Positions 17,878 to 26,054 of a stretch of DNA of 64,000 nucleotides are shown here, one piece after another. Made by a program: the position numbers and the translations under genes. This stretch comes from Devosia sp. Root413D1 (GTDB taxonomy: Bacteria; Pseudomonadota; Alphaproteobacteria; Rhizobiales; Devosiaceae), in the NCBI RefSeq assembly GCF_001425235.1, contig NZ_LMEA01000008.1, forward strand, positions 620,001-684,000, given 5' to 3'. The notes under the pieces were generated by a model that worked only from the letters and a program-made list of their open reading frames with translations, had not been told where the DNA came from and did no database searches. Within the stretch, counting starts at the first letter, position 1. Every line of letters starts with the position of its first letter.

Positions 17878-18705
17878 TCAATCAACTCTCGCCCGAAACA
17901 CTCCCGGCGCGGCCCCGGTCAGCTTCTCGAACGCATGGTTGAACGCCGCCTGGTCGAAATACCCCAGCCGGTGTGCCAGCTCGGTCAGCGGTTCCGCCCC
18001 TCCGGCGTTCAGTGCCTCCACCGCCTCCAGCATGCGATATCGGTCGATCACCCATTTGGGCGACACCCCGACATACTCGTCGAACAATCTTTGCAGTGCC
18101 CTGAGCCCCAGCCCGAACGCCTCGGCGAGCTCGCCCGCAGACACGAGCTCCAGGTTCGCCTCGGCGAACGTCACGATCCGCCGCGCCAGCCCGACCTTCT
18201 CGTCCGGTTCCGGCAACTGCGCCTGAATCAGTTCCTCCATCCGCTCGGCCATGGCGACGGGGTCGTTGAGCCCGGTGAATTCCTCCTGCATCGCGGCCGA
18301 CGTCCGCGAGAACACCGTCTCCACCGGCAGCCACGTGTCGCTCAGCGCACTCACCGCGCGCCCAAAGAACGGCCGGAACGCGCCCGGCCAGAACTTCGTT
18401 GCGAACACCCGGCCTGAACCGGTGAGTGTTGTCTCGAACACACCGGTGGCCGCGCCGAAGATGCCGGTCTCACCCCGCGAGTCGATCACCAGGTGCTGGT
18501 TGGGGTGGCTAAGGTTGCGCTGGGTGTACGGCGGGCGGTCACCGAGGTCGTAGAGGATCATCCAGTGGTGCTCGACCCAGTCGGCGAGGTCATCCGAAGG
18601 CTCGAACCGCGTCAGTTCGAAATGCTCGAAGCTGGTCTGCTTGTGCAGCAACCCGCGCGCCGGCTTCACCGCCGGATCGATCGGCCTGGGATCACTCTGT
18701 CGCAT
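17878..18705 (-). CDS. AraC-family transcriptional regulator
   Basis: A 275-aa regulator. The N-terminal about 150 residues (WVEHHWMILYDL, HPNQHLVIDSRGETGIFG, GRVFATKFWPGAFRPFF) have the look of the DUF6597-type sensor found in a common AraC subgroup. The C-terminus contains the HTH pair: LAEAFGLGLRALQRLFDEYVG, then LAHRLGYFDQAAFNHAFEKL. Three bases separate it from the ABM gene upstream on the same strand, so the two are almost certainly cotranscribed. No ligand can be inferred. Confidence 0.88.
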   Translation of the reverse strand: MRQSDPRPIDPAVKPARGLLHKQTSFEHFELTRFEPSDDLADWVEHHWMILYDLGDRPPYTQRNLSHPNQHLVIDSRGETGIFGAATGVFETTLTGSGRVFATKFWPGAFRPFFGRAVSALSDTWLPVETVFSRTSAAMQEEFTGLNDPVAMAERMEELIQAQLPEPDEKVGLARRIVTFAEANLELVSAGELAEAFGLGLRALQRLFDEYVGVSPKWVIDRYRMLEAVEALNAGGAEPLTELAHRLGYFDQAAFNHAFEKLTGAAPGVFRARVD

Positions 18706-18708
18706 CAG

Positions 18709-19032
18709 TCAGCGCACGCCGCCCATCGCAGACGCACGCACCAGGTGGTGCTGCACGAACTCGGTCCGCTCCACCAGGAACGCATCATCCTCCGGATAGT
18801 ACTGCGCCCGCTGGTAATCCTCGCCGGCAAAGCGCTTCACCGCCGCGAGATCGGTCCACCAGCTCAGCGTCGTGATGGTGCTGATCCCGTCGGCCTCGGC
18901 GCTGGTGAGAATCTGGAAGCCGAGGTTGCCGTCGGTGGCGGCGTAGTGGGCGGCTCCCGTCTCCTCGATATAGGCCACGTAGCGCGCTTCGTCCGCGGTC
19001 CGAATACGGGCCGACCATTGGCGCAGGATCAT
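18709..19032 (-). CDS. Antibiotic-biosynthesis-monooxygenase (ABM)-like small protein
   Basis: A 107-aa protein of dimeric alpha/beta-barrel type: MILRQWSARIRTADEARYV, then GFQILTSAEADGISTITTLSWW and a final EDDAFLVERTEFVQHH. The W-W pair followed by 'LAAVKRFAGEDYQRAQYYPED' (shown in part) resembles ABM family members, which range from quinone monooxygenases to proteins without known activity. It heads a two-gene unit with the AraC regulator and is divergent from the DUF3224 gene. Enzymatic role unproven. Confidence 0.7.
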   Translation of the reverse strand: MILRQWSARIRTADEARYVAYIEETGAAHYAATDGNLGFQILTSAEADGISTITTLSWWTDLAAVKRFAGEDYQRAQYYPEDDAFLVERTEFVQHHLVRASAMGGVR

Positions 19033-19114
19033 CGGCTCAACTCCTCTGTCGCGAAACTACAATTCCACATGGCGTCACTCCGCTAGATTCCCCCTCCAAG
19101 CAAGGAGAACCCCA

Positions 19115-19507
19115 ATGAAGACCGCCAAGGGCACGATTCTGCATAACAACTGGGACGAAAAACCCTACCACGAAGCCGCCCCGCTGAAATCGAGCGAGGC
19201 AAAGATCGATATCGTCATGCACGGCGCCATCGAAGCCACCGGCCCCGGCCGCTACCTGATGCAATACCCCACCACCGAGACCTGCCACTATGCCGGCTAC
19301 CTGGTCATGGACGGCACGCTCGACGGCAAATCCGGCCAGTTCATCATCTACGAAGTCGGCGACTGGACCAACGGCGTCGCCGCCAGCAAGTGGCAGATCG
19401 TCGAGAGCTCCGGCACCGGCGAACTGAAGGGTATCACGGGGCAGGGCAGTTACGCCGCCGAGCACGACAAGACCGTGCGCTACGAACTCAGTTACGAGTT
19501 GAAGTAG
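19115..19507 (+). CDS. DUF3224-domain protein
   Basis: A 130-aa single-domain protein, predicted lipocalin- or allene-oxide-cyclase-like beta barrel. Landmarks are WDEKPYHEAAPLKSSEAKI near the N-terminus, a central GRYLMQYPTTETCHYAGYLV, then GKSGQFIIYEVG and LKGITGQGSYAAEH. I recognise the pattern as DUF3224; the family has no assigned function. AAGGAG precedes the ATG with ideal spacing. It is divergent from the ABM/AraC pair across 82 bp. Confidence 0.8.
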   Translation: MKTAKGTILHNNWDEKPYHEAAPLKSSEAKIDIVMHGAIEATGPGRYLMQYPTTETCHYAGYLVMDGTLDGKSGQFIIYEVGDWTNGVAASKWQIVESSGTGELKGITGQGSYAAEHDKTVRYELSYELK

Positions 19508-19533
19508 CCTCGGTCTGCCCCACCCACCGGCTG

Positions 19534-19637
19534 GTCATCCCAGCGAAAGCTGGGACCCATCTATCCGCCAGCGCAGGGGGTGAACCGGACGAGGGCGGAG
19601 CCCCTCGCCGTGGGGTCCCAGCTTTCGCTGGGATGAC
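19534..19637. repeat. REP-type inverted pair, GTCATCCC family, copy 1
   Basis: GTCATCCCAGCGAAAGCTGG (19534-19553) and its near-exact inverse ending CTTTCGCTGGGATGAC (19637) flank about 55 bp. Each half is also a small hairpin (CCCAGCGAAAGCTGGG). Lies between the convergent DUF3224 and halogenase genes. Confidence 0.9.
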
Positions 19638-19718
19638 ACCGAGTTTGGGGCGTTGTCTGGTGGCAAATACGCCGTTGGGTCCTGCACCAAGACAATGCAC
19701 TGGACGAAACGGACAACC

Positions 19719-21260
19719 TCATCCCATCCCGCGAACCAGCTCCAGGAATTCCGTATGCCCCAGCGCCTTGCTGGCTGCCTGCTTGTATTCCTTCACCAGC
19801 CCCGCATGCGTCTCCCGCGCGAATTTTCTGAGCTTCGGATCGCGTGCCATCTCTGCCTTGGCCACCGCGGGATCGAGCAGCCCAAGCCCGTCCAGCACCG
19901 GATAATGCAGCTGCGTTTCCACATGCGGCAGCCCGAACAGATAGTCCGCAAAGTGCTCGCGCCGCGGCATTTCGGTTTTCCACCGCTCCAGCCGCTGCTT
20001 TGTCTCGGGGTGGATCCGGTGCTCCCGCACCTCGCGCCAGAACGGCGTATCGTCCCGTTCCGTCATGTAATGGGTGTTCACGAAGGTGCGGAAATCGTCG
20101 ACCTGCCGTCCGACGCGGCGGTTGTAGTCGTCCCGCAACGGCTGCCCCATCTGGGCGGGATCGCGCAGATATTGCCCGGCGAACATCATCATCTGCACGA
20201 TCGTGCCGTGGATCGAGGTCGATTCCAGCGGCTCGAGAAAGCTCGAGCTCAACCCCACCGCCACCACGTTGTTGATCCACGCCTTCTCGAGCCGCCCGAT
20301 CTTGAACTGGATATCGCCGCGCACCTCGATCTTGCGCCCCAGCACCCGTTCCACCTCGGCATGCGCCTCGTCGGGGGTGCGGAACTCATCCGAGTAGACG
20401 TAACCGCAGCCATAGCGGTACTGCGTCGGGATCTGCCACATCCAACCCGCTTCCTGCGCCCAGGCGCGGGTGTAATTGGCGATCTCCTCGCCCGGCTCCA
20501 CCGGCAGCCAGAAGGGCAGGGCCCGGTTCACCGGCAGTTCGCGCTGGTACGAAATCCACGGCGCCTGCATCTCGCCGACGATCAGGCGCTTGCGGAACCC
20601 GGTCGCGTCGATGAAGAAATCGCCCTCGAGTTTCTGTCCGTCTTCGAACACCAGCGCCGTGACGTCGCCCGTCTCGCCGTTCCGCTCCACTCCTGTCAAC
20701 ACGTTGTCGACGATCTCGACGCCCTGAGATTTCTCCTTGAGAAACTTGCCCACCAGCGACTGGTCGAAGTGATAGGCCGGCAGGAACGGTCCGAGCGGGA
20801 TGAGTGACCCGTCGGCCTTCTTCGTCCACGGCGCCTTCTTCTGCTTCAGCAGCGGACCGAACAGACGCATGTCCTGCACCGGCTCGTTCACCGACACCGC
20901 ATAGACGTTGAGGTAGTCTGACGGCGCCCCCGGCGGCGGCCGCACCACCGCATGCGGATCATCGATCGGCCCGTAGTAGGTGAATCCCTTCCGCCGCCAG
21001 TCCTCGTGCCGGATACCCAGCTTGTAGGTGGCCTCGGTCTTCCGGAAGAACTCAAAGATATCGATGCCGAAATGCGTCAGGAACACATGGAAGGCTGCGG
21101 TCGTTGCCTCGCCCACCCCCACGGTCGGGATCTTGGACGACTCGACCACGCTGAGCTTCGCATCGAGCTTCAGCCGCTTGATCGAGTCCTGGATGATGAA
21201 GGCGGCGATCCACCCAGCGGTGCCGCCCCCCACGATAACGAAATGCGGTTGCCCCGCCAT
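19719..21260 (-). CDS. Flavin-dependent tryptophan-halogenase-family protein
   Basis: A 513-aa flavoprotein. FAD-binding GGGTAGW is at residues 11-17, and EATYKLGIRHEDW carries Lys80, equivalent to the catalytic Lys79 of PrnA. The halogenase signature W273-M-W275-Q-I-P278 is intact, as is LEPLEST (Glu346/Ser347, the PrnA-numbered pair contacting substrate and chloride). Hence all hallmark residues of an active halogenase are present. GGGAGGA precedes the ATG at 21260. There is no biosynthetic cluster, flavin reductase or carrier protein nearby. Relatives occur in sugar-utilisation loci of other proteobacteria, so the natural substrate is open; free tryptophan is only one possibility. Confidence 0.88.
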   Translation of the reverse strand: MAGQPHFVIVGGGTAGWIAAFIIQDSIKRLKLDAKLSVVESSKIPTVGVGEATTAAFHVFLTHFGIDIFEFFRKTEATYKLGIRHEDWRRKGFTYYGPIDDPHAVVRPPPGAPSDYLNVYAVSVNEPVQDMRLFGPLLKQKKAPWTKKADGSLIPLGPFLPAYHFDQSLVGKFLKEKSQGVEIVDNVLTGVERNGETGDVTALVFEDGQKLEGDFFIDATGFRKRLIVGEMQAPWISYQRELPVNRALPFWLPVEPGEEIANYTRAWAQEAGWMWQIPTQYRYGCGYVYSDEFRTPDEAHAEVERVLGRKIEVRGDIQFKIGRLEKAWINNVVAVGLSSSFLEPLESTSIHGTIVQMMMFAGQYLRDPAQMGQPLRDDYNRRVGRQVDDFRTFVNTHYMTERDDTPFWREVREHRIHPETKQRLERWKTEMPRREHFADYLFGLPHVETQLHYPVLDGLGLLDPAVAKAEMARDPKLRKFARETHAGLVKEYKQAASKALGHTEFLELVRGMG

Positions 21261-21374
21261 GATCCCAGTCCTCCCTGACCGGGAGGAAACGCGATGTAGG
21301 GCAGGGCGGCAAGGGGCGAACGAGGAGGGAAAGTCCGGAAAACTAAGGTCCGGATATGGCGCAGCATCAAGTCG

Positions 21375-21551
21375 TTACCGTTGCTGGTGAAGTCCTTCGA
21401 TCAGGCTGCCTTCGTTCTCGACCGCCACCGGCACGCAAAGCGACAACCAAGCGGTCGCGGCGAAGAGGCAAACACCGATCAATACAAGTCCTGCGATGAG
21501 TATCGTGCGCCCATGTCTGTATTCGACAAGCGTTCGACTGCCGTGCGTCAT
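21375..21551 (-). CDS. Small predicted membrane protein, 58 aa
   Basis: An ORF of 58 codons beginning MTHGSRTLVEYRHGRTILIA and ending EGSLIEGLHQQR. GAGGAG lies at ideal distance from the ATG at 21551. The middle (ILIAGLVLIGVCLFAATAWL) is one clear transmembrane helix, with a basic N-terminal flank indicating N-in topology. It sits alone between the amidohydrolase stop (21622) and the halogenase start (21260), all on the minus strand. I do not recognise a family. Support is the ribosome-binding site plus the coherent membrane topology; without homologues it remains tentative. Confidence 0.5.
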   Translation of the reverse strand: MTHGSRTLVEYRHGRTILIAGLVLIGVCLFAATAWLSLCVPVAVENEGSLIEGLHQQR

Positions 21552-21621
21552 AGTCTCCTCGGCAGGAACTGGAGCATGGGGCCGAAAGCTCCGTCAAATC
21601 ACAGTATTTTGCAGAAAACGA

Positions 21622-22443
21622 CTACAGCCGATAGACCCGCTCAGCATTGCCTGAGAACAGCTTCTCCTGCTCCGCCTGGCTCGCGCCGGCGACGATCTCC
21701 CGGCTCGCGTTCACCCATTTGGTCAGATCGGCGAACAGCGTCACTACCGGATGGTCGCTGCCCCACACCACACGATCCCAGCCAAAGGTCTCGATGACGA
21801 ACTCGACATACGGTCGGAGCTGGTCGACCGTCCAGGTGTCGTCGACATTGGCGAGGATGCCCGAAATCTTGCACACCACGTTCGGCAGTTCGGCGATCCG
21901 CTCCATCCGCGTGGTCCAGCTCTCCCATTCGCGCTCGGCGATTTTGGGGTTGCCGCAGTGATCGAGCACGAACTGTGTCTGAGGGCACGCCTCGATCAGC
22001 GGCGGCGCCAGCATCAGCTCATGCGATTTCACGCAGATGTCGAAGTTCATGTCGTAGCGCGGCAAGAGCCGGATGTTGTCGATGAAGGTCTGCGTCTGGC
22101 TCAACTCGGCAGGCTGGCCCTGCAGCAACCGTCGGATGCCTTTCACCCGCCCCAGCTCTCGCATCTTTTCGAGATGCCGTTCGAGATCCGCATGCTCCGG
22201 TCTCCCGTTAGCGATCGCCCCGATAACTCGGTCGAGCCCAAGCACGAACTCCGTTTCCGCCGCAATCTGCGGTTCGGCGACATCCACCTCCATATGCAGC
22301 GCCGCCTCGATCCCGAGCGGTGCTGCCTCGGCCCAGTAGCTTTCCGCATGCCAGGGCTTGTTGATCGCCGGCGCGCCGCCCAACCACGGATAGGAGAACC
22401 TGTCGGGATAGATCAGGTGCAGGTGCGTATCGACGATGCGCAT
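21622..22443 (-). CDS. Amidohydrolase-family protein (COG3618, lactonase-like)
   Basis: A 273-aa TIM-barrel metal hydrolase. DTHLHL at residues 5-10 is the first metal motif, DHCGNP (about residue 163) and GSDHPV (about residue 233) the later ones. The set matches the COG3618 group, which includes L-fuconolactonase-type and 2-pyrone-4,6-dicarboxylate lactonase-type enzymes. Together with the Gfo/Idh/MocA dehydrogenase directly upstream (78-bp gap, same strand) it suggests a sugar to sugar-lactone to sugar-acid route. The exact substrate is not determinable here. Confidence 0.82.
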   Translation of the reverse strand: MRIVDTHLHLIYPDRFSYPWLGGAPAINKPWHAESYWAEAAPLGIEAALHMEVDVAEPQIAAETEFVLGLDRVIGAIANGRPEHADLERHLEKMRELGRVKGIRRLLQGQPAELSQTQTFIDNIRLLPRYDMNFDICVKSHELMLAPPLIEACPQTQFVLDHCGNPKIAEREWESWTTRMERIAELPNVVCKISGILANVDDTWTVDQLRPYVEFVIETFGWDRVVWGSDHPVVTLFADLTKWVNASREIVAGASQAEQEKLFSGNAERVYRL

Positions 22444-22521
22444 GAAATCAGCCGTTTGAAGTGAGAATCTGAGCTGAGAAGTTAGCCTGCCGGCACCCGG
22501 CGCGACAGGCCAGTCTTTCGG

Positions 22522-23571
22522 CTAAAGCTTCACCGCCAGCCCGCTCCGGATGCTTTCGTCCGCTGCAATGCAGATCCTGAGCGACTGCACGGCGTCATTC
22601 ATGTGCCGGCTCAGGTCGATATCCTCGACGATGGCGCGATATACATAGTCCTGCTCCCTGGCACAGAGCGCATCGTGGTGTGGCTCGCCCTGCATCGAAA
22701 TGTACTCGTCGGCATTGGCGAAGCTCCCGTCCGTCGTGAGCGCCGCCCGGTGCACCCGAATCTGGTCGGTCCGCGTGTGCGTATCGAGATCGTCCGATTT
22801 GGCGCCCGGGTCCATGACGATCGACACCGCGCCGTTCGGCGTCATCACGTCCTTGATGAAGAAGGCGTTCTCCGAAACCATCGGTCCCCACGCCGCCTCG
22901 TACCAGCCGCGCGAGCCGTCCTCGAACAGCACTTGCAGCGCGCCGTAATTGTACATGTCCGGGGCGATCTCATCGGAGAGCCGCACCCCCATGCCGCGCA
23001 CCTCGACCGGCCTCGCATCGGTGATCTGGCACATCACGTCGACATAGTGCACGCCGCAGTCGACGATCGGCGACGTCGTCTCCATCAGCGTCTTGTGCGT
23101 CTGCCAGTTGGCGCCGCTCGATTGCTGGTTGAGGTTCAAGCGGAATGCATATGGCCCCCCGAGCTTGCGCGCTTCCTCGATGAAGCGGATCCAGCTCGGG
23201 TGGTGCCTCAGGATGTAGCCCACTACCAGCTTCCGCCCATTGGCCCTGGCCGCCGCGACCACCCGCTCGGCATCGGCCACGGTCATCGCCAGCGGCTTTT
23301 CGACGAACACGTGCGCGCCCTGTTCCAGCGCCATCACCGCGTAGTCGGCATGCGTATCGGTGTAGGTGTTGATCGACACCAGGTCCGGCTTCAGCTGCCG
23401 CAGCGCCGCCTGATAGTCGGCCAGCACCTGGTAGCCAGCGAGTTCCGGCTCGAGCTTCGGGGCCCGCCGGTTCACCAGCCCGACGATCTCGAATCCCGGG
23501 TGCCGGTGATAGGCCAGCGCGTGGCTCCGCCCCATATTGCCCAGGCCCGCCACAAGTACACGAACGCTCAT
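22522..23571 (-). CDS. Gfo/Idh/MocA-family sugar dehydrogenase/oxidoreductase
   Basis: A 349-aa NAD(P)-dependent oxidoreductase. The Rossmann motif VLVAGLGNMGRSHA is at the N-terminus and the family signature VFVEKPLAMT near residue 90, with the catalytic-type Lys in EKP. The C-terminal half contains DCGVHYVDVM, giving the conserved Asp-x3-His of the active site. The likely reaction is oxidation of a sugar or inositol-like alcohol. It is cotranscribed or at least co-oriented with the lactonase-like gene downstream and the ceramidase-like gene upstream, the latter separated by a REP element. Confidence 0.88.
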   Translation of the reverse strand: MSVRVLVAGLGNMGRSHALAYHRHPGFEIVGLVNRRAPKLEPELAGYQVLADYQAALRQLKPDLVSINTYTDTHADYAVMALEQGAHVFVEKPLAMTVADAERVVAAARANGRKLVVGYILRHHPSWIRFIEEARKLGGPYAFRLNLNQQSSGANWQTHKTLMETTSPIVDCGVHYVDVMCQITDARPVEVRGMGVRLSDEIAPDMYNYGALQVLFEDGSRGWYEAAWGPMVSENAFFIKDVMTPNGAVSIVMDPGAKSDDLDTHTRTDQIRVHRAALTTDGSFANADEYISMQGEPHHDALCAREQDYVYRAIVEDIDLSRHMNDAVQSLRICIAADESIRSGLAVKL

Positions 23572-23643
23572 TCAAACTACTCCAAGTCCTGATCTCCCCG
23601 GCCAAGCCGGGCAACGTTTGGTCGGGCCTGCAATCATGCCCAG

Positions 23644-23720
23644 AGTCATTCCCGCGAAAGCGGGAACCTCTGTTTTCGGCGCGCGCTGCAAACCGAGATC
23701 CCCGCGTTCGCGGGGATGAC
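23644..23720. repeat. REP-type inverted pair, GTCATCCC family, copy 2
   Basis: AGTCATTCCCGCGAAAGCGG at the left and a right half ending GCGTTCGCGGGGATGAC form an inverted pair, each half a hairpin. The arrangement is the same as the copy at 19534-19637. It occupies the gap between the oxidoreductase and ceramidase-like genes. Confidence 0.9.
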
Positions 23721-23749
23721 CCTGCGGGCAACTCGGCGGTAGAGCCCGC

Positions 23750-25036
23750 TCATGTGCCCGACGAACCTGTGGCCCTGTCCAGCCTGGTATTCAGCTCGAT
23801 CGCAGCGGCTTCGAGCCGCTCGGCCGAGCCCTCTGCAAACGCCGCTGGCAAGCCATAATATCGGTGCGCCTCGAGCACTTCGTAGCCGCCGAACGGATAT
23901 TCGGACGCCGGCGGAATGTACCCGGGTACGCCATCGGCAAAGCTGTTGACGAAGTGCACGCGCGCCGTGTCGCCGCGCACGTTCAGCGCCGACTGCGCAA
24001 ACATTTCCCCCGGCAAGAAGCTCAACCGGACCCCGGCCCAGTCGAGCACCGTCACCTTGCCGGTCCACGGCGCAGCCGGCCGCAGCGCGACGGTCCCGGC
24101 CCAGTCCGCCCAGCACTCATAGAGCGTCGCCCAGGCCGGGTCCGACTCGGCCGCCTTGGCTCGCCACTCGGCCGCCAGCACGGGCAGGGGCGCCGTCTCG
24201 TTCCGCTCGAGATCGAGCGTTACCGCTGTGGCCGTAGCGGCAACGCCGCCAGCCAACGGCCTGAGCCTTGCTGTCGAAGCGCTCGCAGCAATGCGTCGGC
24301 CCAGCCGTTCAGCCTCCGCATAGGTGCGATCTGCTGTGGGGACTGTGCTGATCGACGAATGCGGCGAGTGTCCCGTGCTGATGTCACCCGCGCAGCCGGT
24401 CAGGAACACCGCGATGATCCCTGGGGAGGCGGCCTCCAGTGCCTCGCGCACATAGTGCGGGAAGTCGGCGGTGTACTGCCGATTGTAAGCCGCCAGCACC
24501 ACCGGATGGCAGGCGTGTGCTGTGAGGATGGCGATGGGCTTGCCATCGACACCGTCGATCCGCAGCACCGGCAGGGTGGGGTCGATGACCCCGCCGTCGT
24601 GCCGCCGGTTGAAGGCGATCCCGGGATTGTCGCCCAGGCCGGCCGAAAGGACTGCTGGCCGCTGCGCCGCCACGGCCCGGTCGATCGCCTCGACGCACCC
24701 GTCTTCCAGCCGCGTCAGAAAATCGGCGTCGAACGCCGTGCCACCGCGACCAGCCATGCTCACTGGTCCACCATGCGTGTGCGTGGCGATCACTGCCACC
24801 CTGTCGTCGGGTAGTGCGCAACGCGAGCGAATCCGCGCGCAGCTCTCCTCGTGCAGGCCGATCACATCGGCAACGACGATGGCCGTATCGCCCACGACAA
24901 TGGCCCGCGCCGTCAGCGCATCGTGGCTACCGGTCGCCGGTTGCGTGCGGGCTGCGTAGCCGGACATCATCAGCCCGGCCGGCGGCGTGATATCGATGAT
25001 CGAGGCTCCCGCCAGCAGCGGCGATGGTTCCGGCAT
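23750..25036 (-). CDS. Neutral/alkaline ceramidase N-terminal-domain-like hydrolase
   Basis: A 428-aa protein resembling the catalytic N-terminal domain of neutral ceramidase (PF04734-like). IDITPPAGLMMSGYAAR opens the domain. VIATHTHGGP and TAHACHPVV supply zinc-ligand histidines, and TGCAGDISTG carries the GD(I/V)S motif holding the nucleophile serine in ceramidases. The C-terminal immunoglobulin-like domain of true ceramidases is missing and no signal peptide is seen, so the substrate may be another amide or glycoside. I place the start at 25036; the longer frame to 25090 runs through an 18-bp palindrome. It is divergent from the gntR-nagB-nagA genes. Confidence 0.75.
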   Translation of the reverse strand: MPEPSPLLAGASIIDITPPAGLMMSGYAARTQPATGSHDALTARAIVVGDTAIVVADVIGLHEESCARIRSRCALPDDRVAVIATHTHGGPVSMAGRGGTAFDADFLTRLEDGCVEAIDRAVAAQRPAVLSAGLGDNPGIAFNRRHDGGVIDPTLPVLRIDGVDGKPIAILTAHACHPVVLAAYNRQYTADFPHYVREALEAASPGIIAVFLTGCAGDISTGHSPHSSISTVPTADRTYAEAERLGRRIAASASTARLRPLAGGVAATATAVTLDLERNETAPLPVLAAEWRAKAAESDPAWATLYECWADWAGTVALRPAAPWTGKVTVLDWAGVRLSFLPGEMFAQSALNVRGDTARVHFVNSFADGVPGYIPPASEYPFGGYEVLEAHRYYGLPAAFAEGSAERLEAAAIELNTRLDRATGSSGT

Positions 25037-25067
25037 TCCGACCACACTCCAATCGAGTTCCCACGGG

Positions 25068-25085
25068 TTTGGCATTAATGCCAAA
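25068..25085. promoter_or_regulatory. Perfect 18-bp palindrome, candidate GntR operator
   Basis: TTTGGCATTAATGCCAAA is a perfect 18-bp palindrome 32 bp upstream of the ceramidase-like start. The opposite promoter contains a degenerate half-match, TTGGTATTATG, at 25205-25215. Both fit binding by the HutC-type regulator encoded at 25221. Confidence 0.7.
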
Positions 25086-25185
25086 AACATACCACTTGTC
25101 GAGAAGCCTCACGCATAACCGGCCGCCGGCAACCCCGCGTGGGACCGATCTCACAGCAAGTCGGGGACATCGGCGCAGAAACCGC

Positions 25186-25213
25186 TTGGTCAATGGTCTT
25201 TTATTGGTATTAT
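25186..25213 (+). promoter_or_regulatory. Predicted sigma70-type promoter of gntR-nagB-nagA
   Basis: TTGGTC (25186-25191) and TATTAT (25208-25213) are spaced by 16 bp. A start of transcription near 25220 would leave the ATG at 25221 nearly leaderless, which favours the in-frame TTG at 25281 as a possible alternative translation start. Confidence 0.5.
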
Positions 25214-25220
25214 GGGATGA

Positions 25221-26045
25221 ATGTGGGACGATACCCGCGCCGGGCCGATTTGCCCGGTGGTTTGGTCCGGGACAGACAATTTGACCAGCGAGCTTTTCAG
25301 CGCCGAAGCCATCATCCTGCCGCAGGGTGGTCCGCTCTATCTGCAGCTGAAACGCTGGATCGAAGACGCGGTGGCGCGTGGCGCCATCAAGCCCGGCGAT
25401 GCGCTTCCGTCCGAGCGTGACCTTGCCGCCAAGGTCGAGGTCTCCCGTGTCACGGTGCGCAAGGCCGTGCAGCATCTGGTGCGCGACGGCCTGCTGATTC
25501 AGCGCCATGGCTCGGGCACCTTCGTTGCCCCACAGCAGAGCCGGGTCGAGCAATCACTGAGCCAGCTCACCTCTTTCACCGAGGATATGGCGCGCCGCGG
25601 CATGGCCGTGCGCGCCATCTGGCTCGATCGGGGCATCTACGATCCATCGCCCGACGAGACGGTGATTCTGGGCCTCTCGCCGGGCGATCGCGTCGCCCGC
25701 GTGGCGCGCCTCCGCCTCTCGGGCGATATGCCGCTGGCCATCGAGCGCGCGGCTTTGTCCGCCGAGACTTTGCCGGATCCAGCTTCCGTCGGCTCGTCGC
25801 TCTATTCGCATCTCGACAAGACCGGCAACCGCCCGGTGCGTGCGATCCAGCGCATCCGCGCTGCCAATCTCGAGGAAAACGATGCCCGTCTCCTCGAGAT
25901 CCCGGTAGGCGCCGCCGCGCTCCATATCGAGCGCATCGCCTACCTGCCTTCGGGCAAGGTCGTCGAATTGACCCGCTCGGTCTATCGCGGCGACACCTAT
26001 GATTTTGTCGCCGAGCTCAGAGTCGGCGAAGCTGCCCGCAAATGA
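25221..26045 (+). CDS. GntR-family (HutC subfamily) regulator, NagR/NagQ-like
   Basis: About 274 aa from the ATG at 25221, or 254 aa from TTG 25281. The predicted promoter and the lack of a ribosome-binding site at 25221 make the shorter form credible. The winged helix is GGPLYLQLKRWIEDAV through ALPSERDLAAKVEVSRVTVR to LIQRHGSGTFV. A UTRA ligand-binding domain follows (FTEDMARRGM, LPLAIERAAL-like region, VELTRSVYRGDTYDF). HutC-type regulators next to nagB/nagA usually sense GlcNAc-6-P or GlcN-6-P. Likely targets are its own operon and the divergent ceramidase-like gene through the palindrome at 25068. Confidence 0.87.
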   Translation: MWDDTRAGPICPVVWSGTDNLTSELFSAEAIILPQGGPLYLQLKRWIEDAVARGAIKPGDALPSERDLAAKVEVSRVTVRKAVQHLVRDGLLIQRHGSGTFVAPQQSRVEQSLSQLTSFTEDMARRGMAVRAIWLDRGIYDPSPDETVILGLSPGDRVARVARLRLSGDMPLAIERAALSAETLPDPASVGSSLYSHLDKTGNRPVRAIQRIRAANLEENDARLLEIPVGAAALHIERIAYLPSGKVVELTRSVYRGDTYDFVAELRVGEAARK

Positions 26046-26054
26046 TCGCAAACC

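Noticed and set aside
19719-25036. The halogenase to ceramidase-like stretch as a secondary-metabolite cluster
   Set aside because: No NRPS, PKS, carrier protein, RiPP maturation or flavin-reductase gene; the other genes look like sugar catabolism and repeats separate them.
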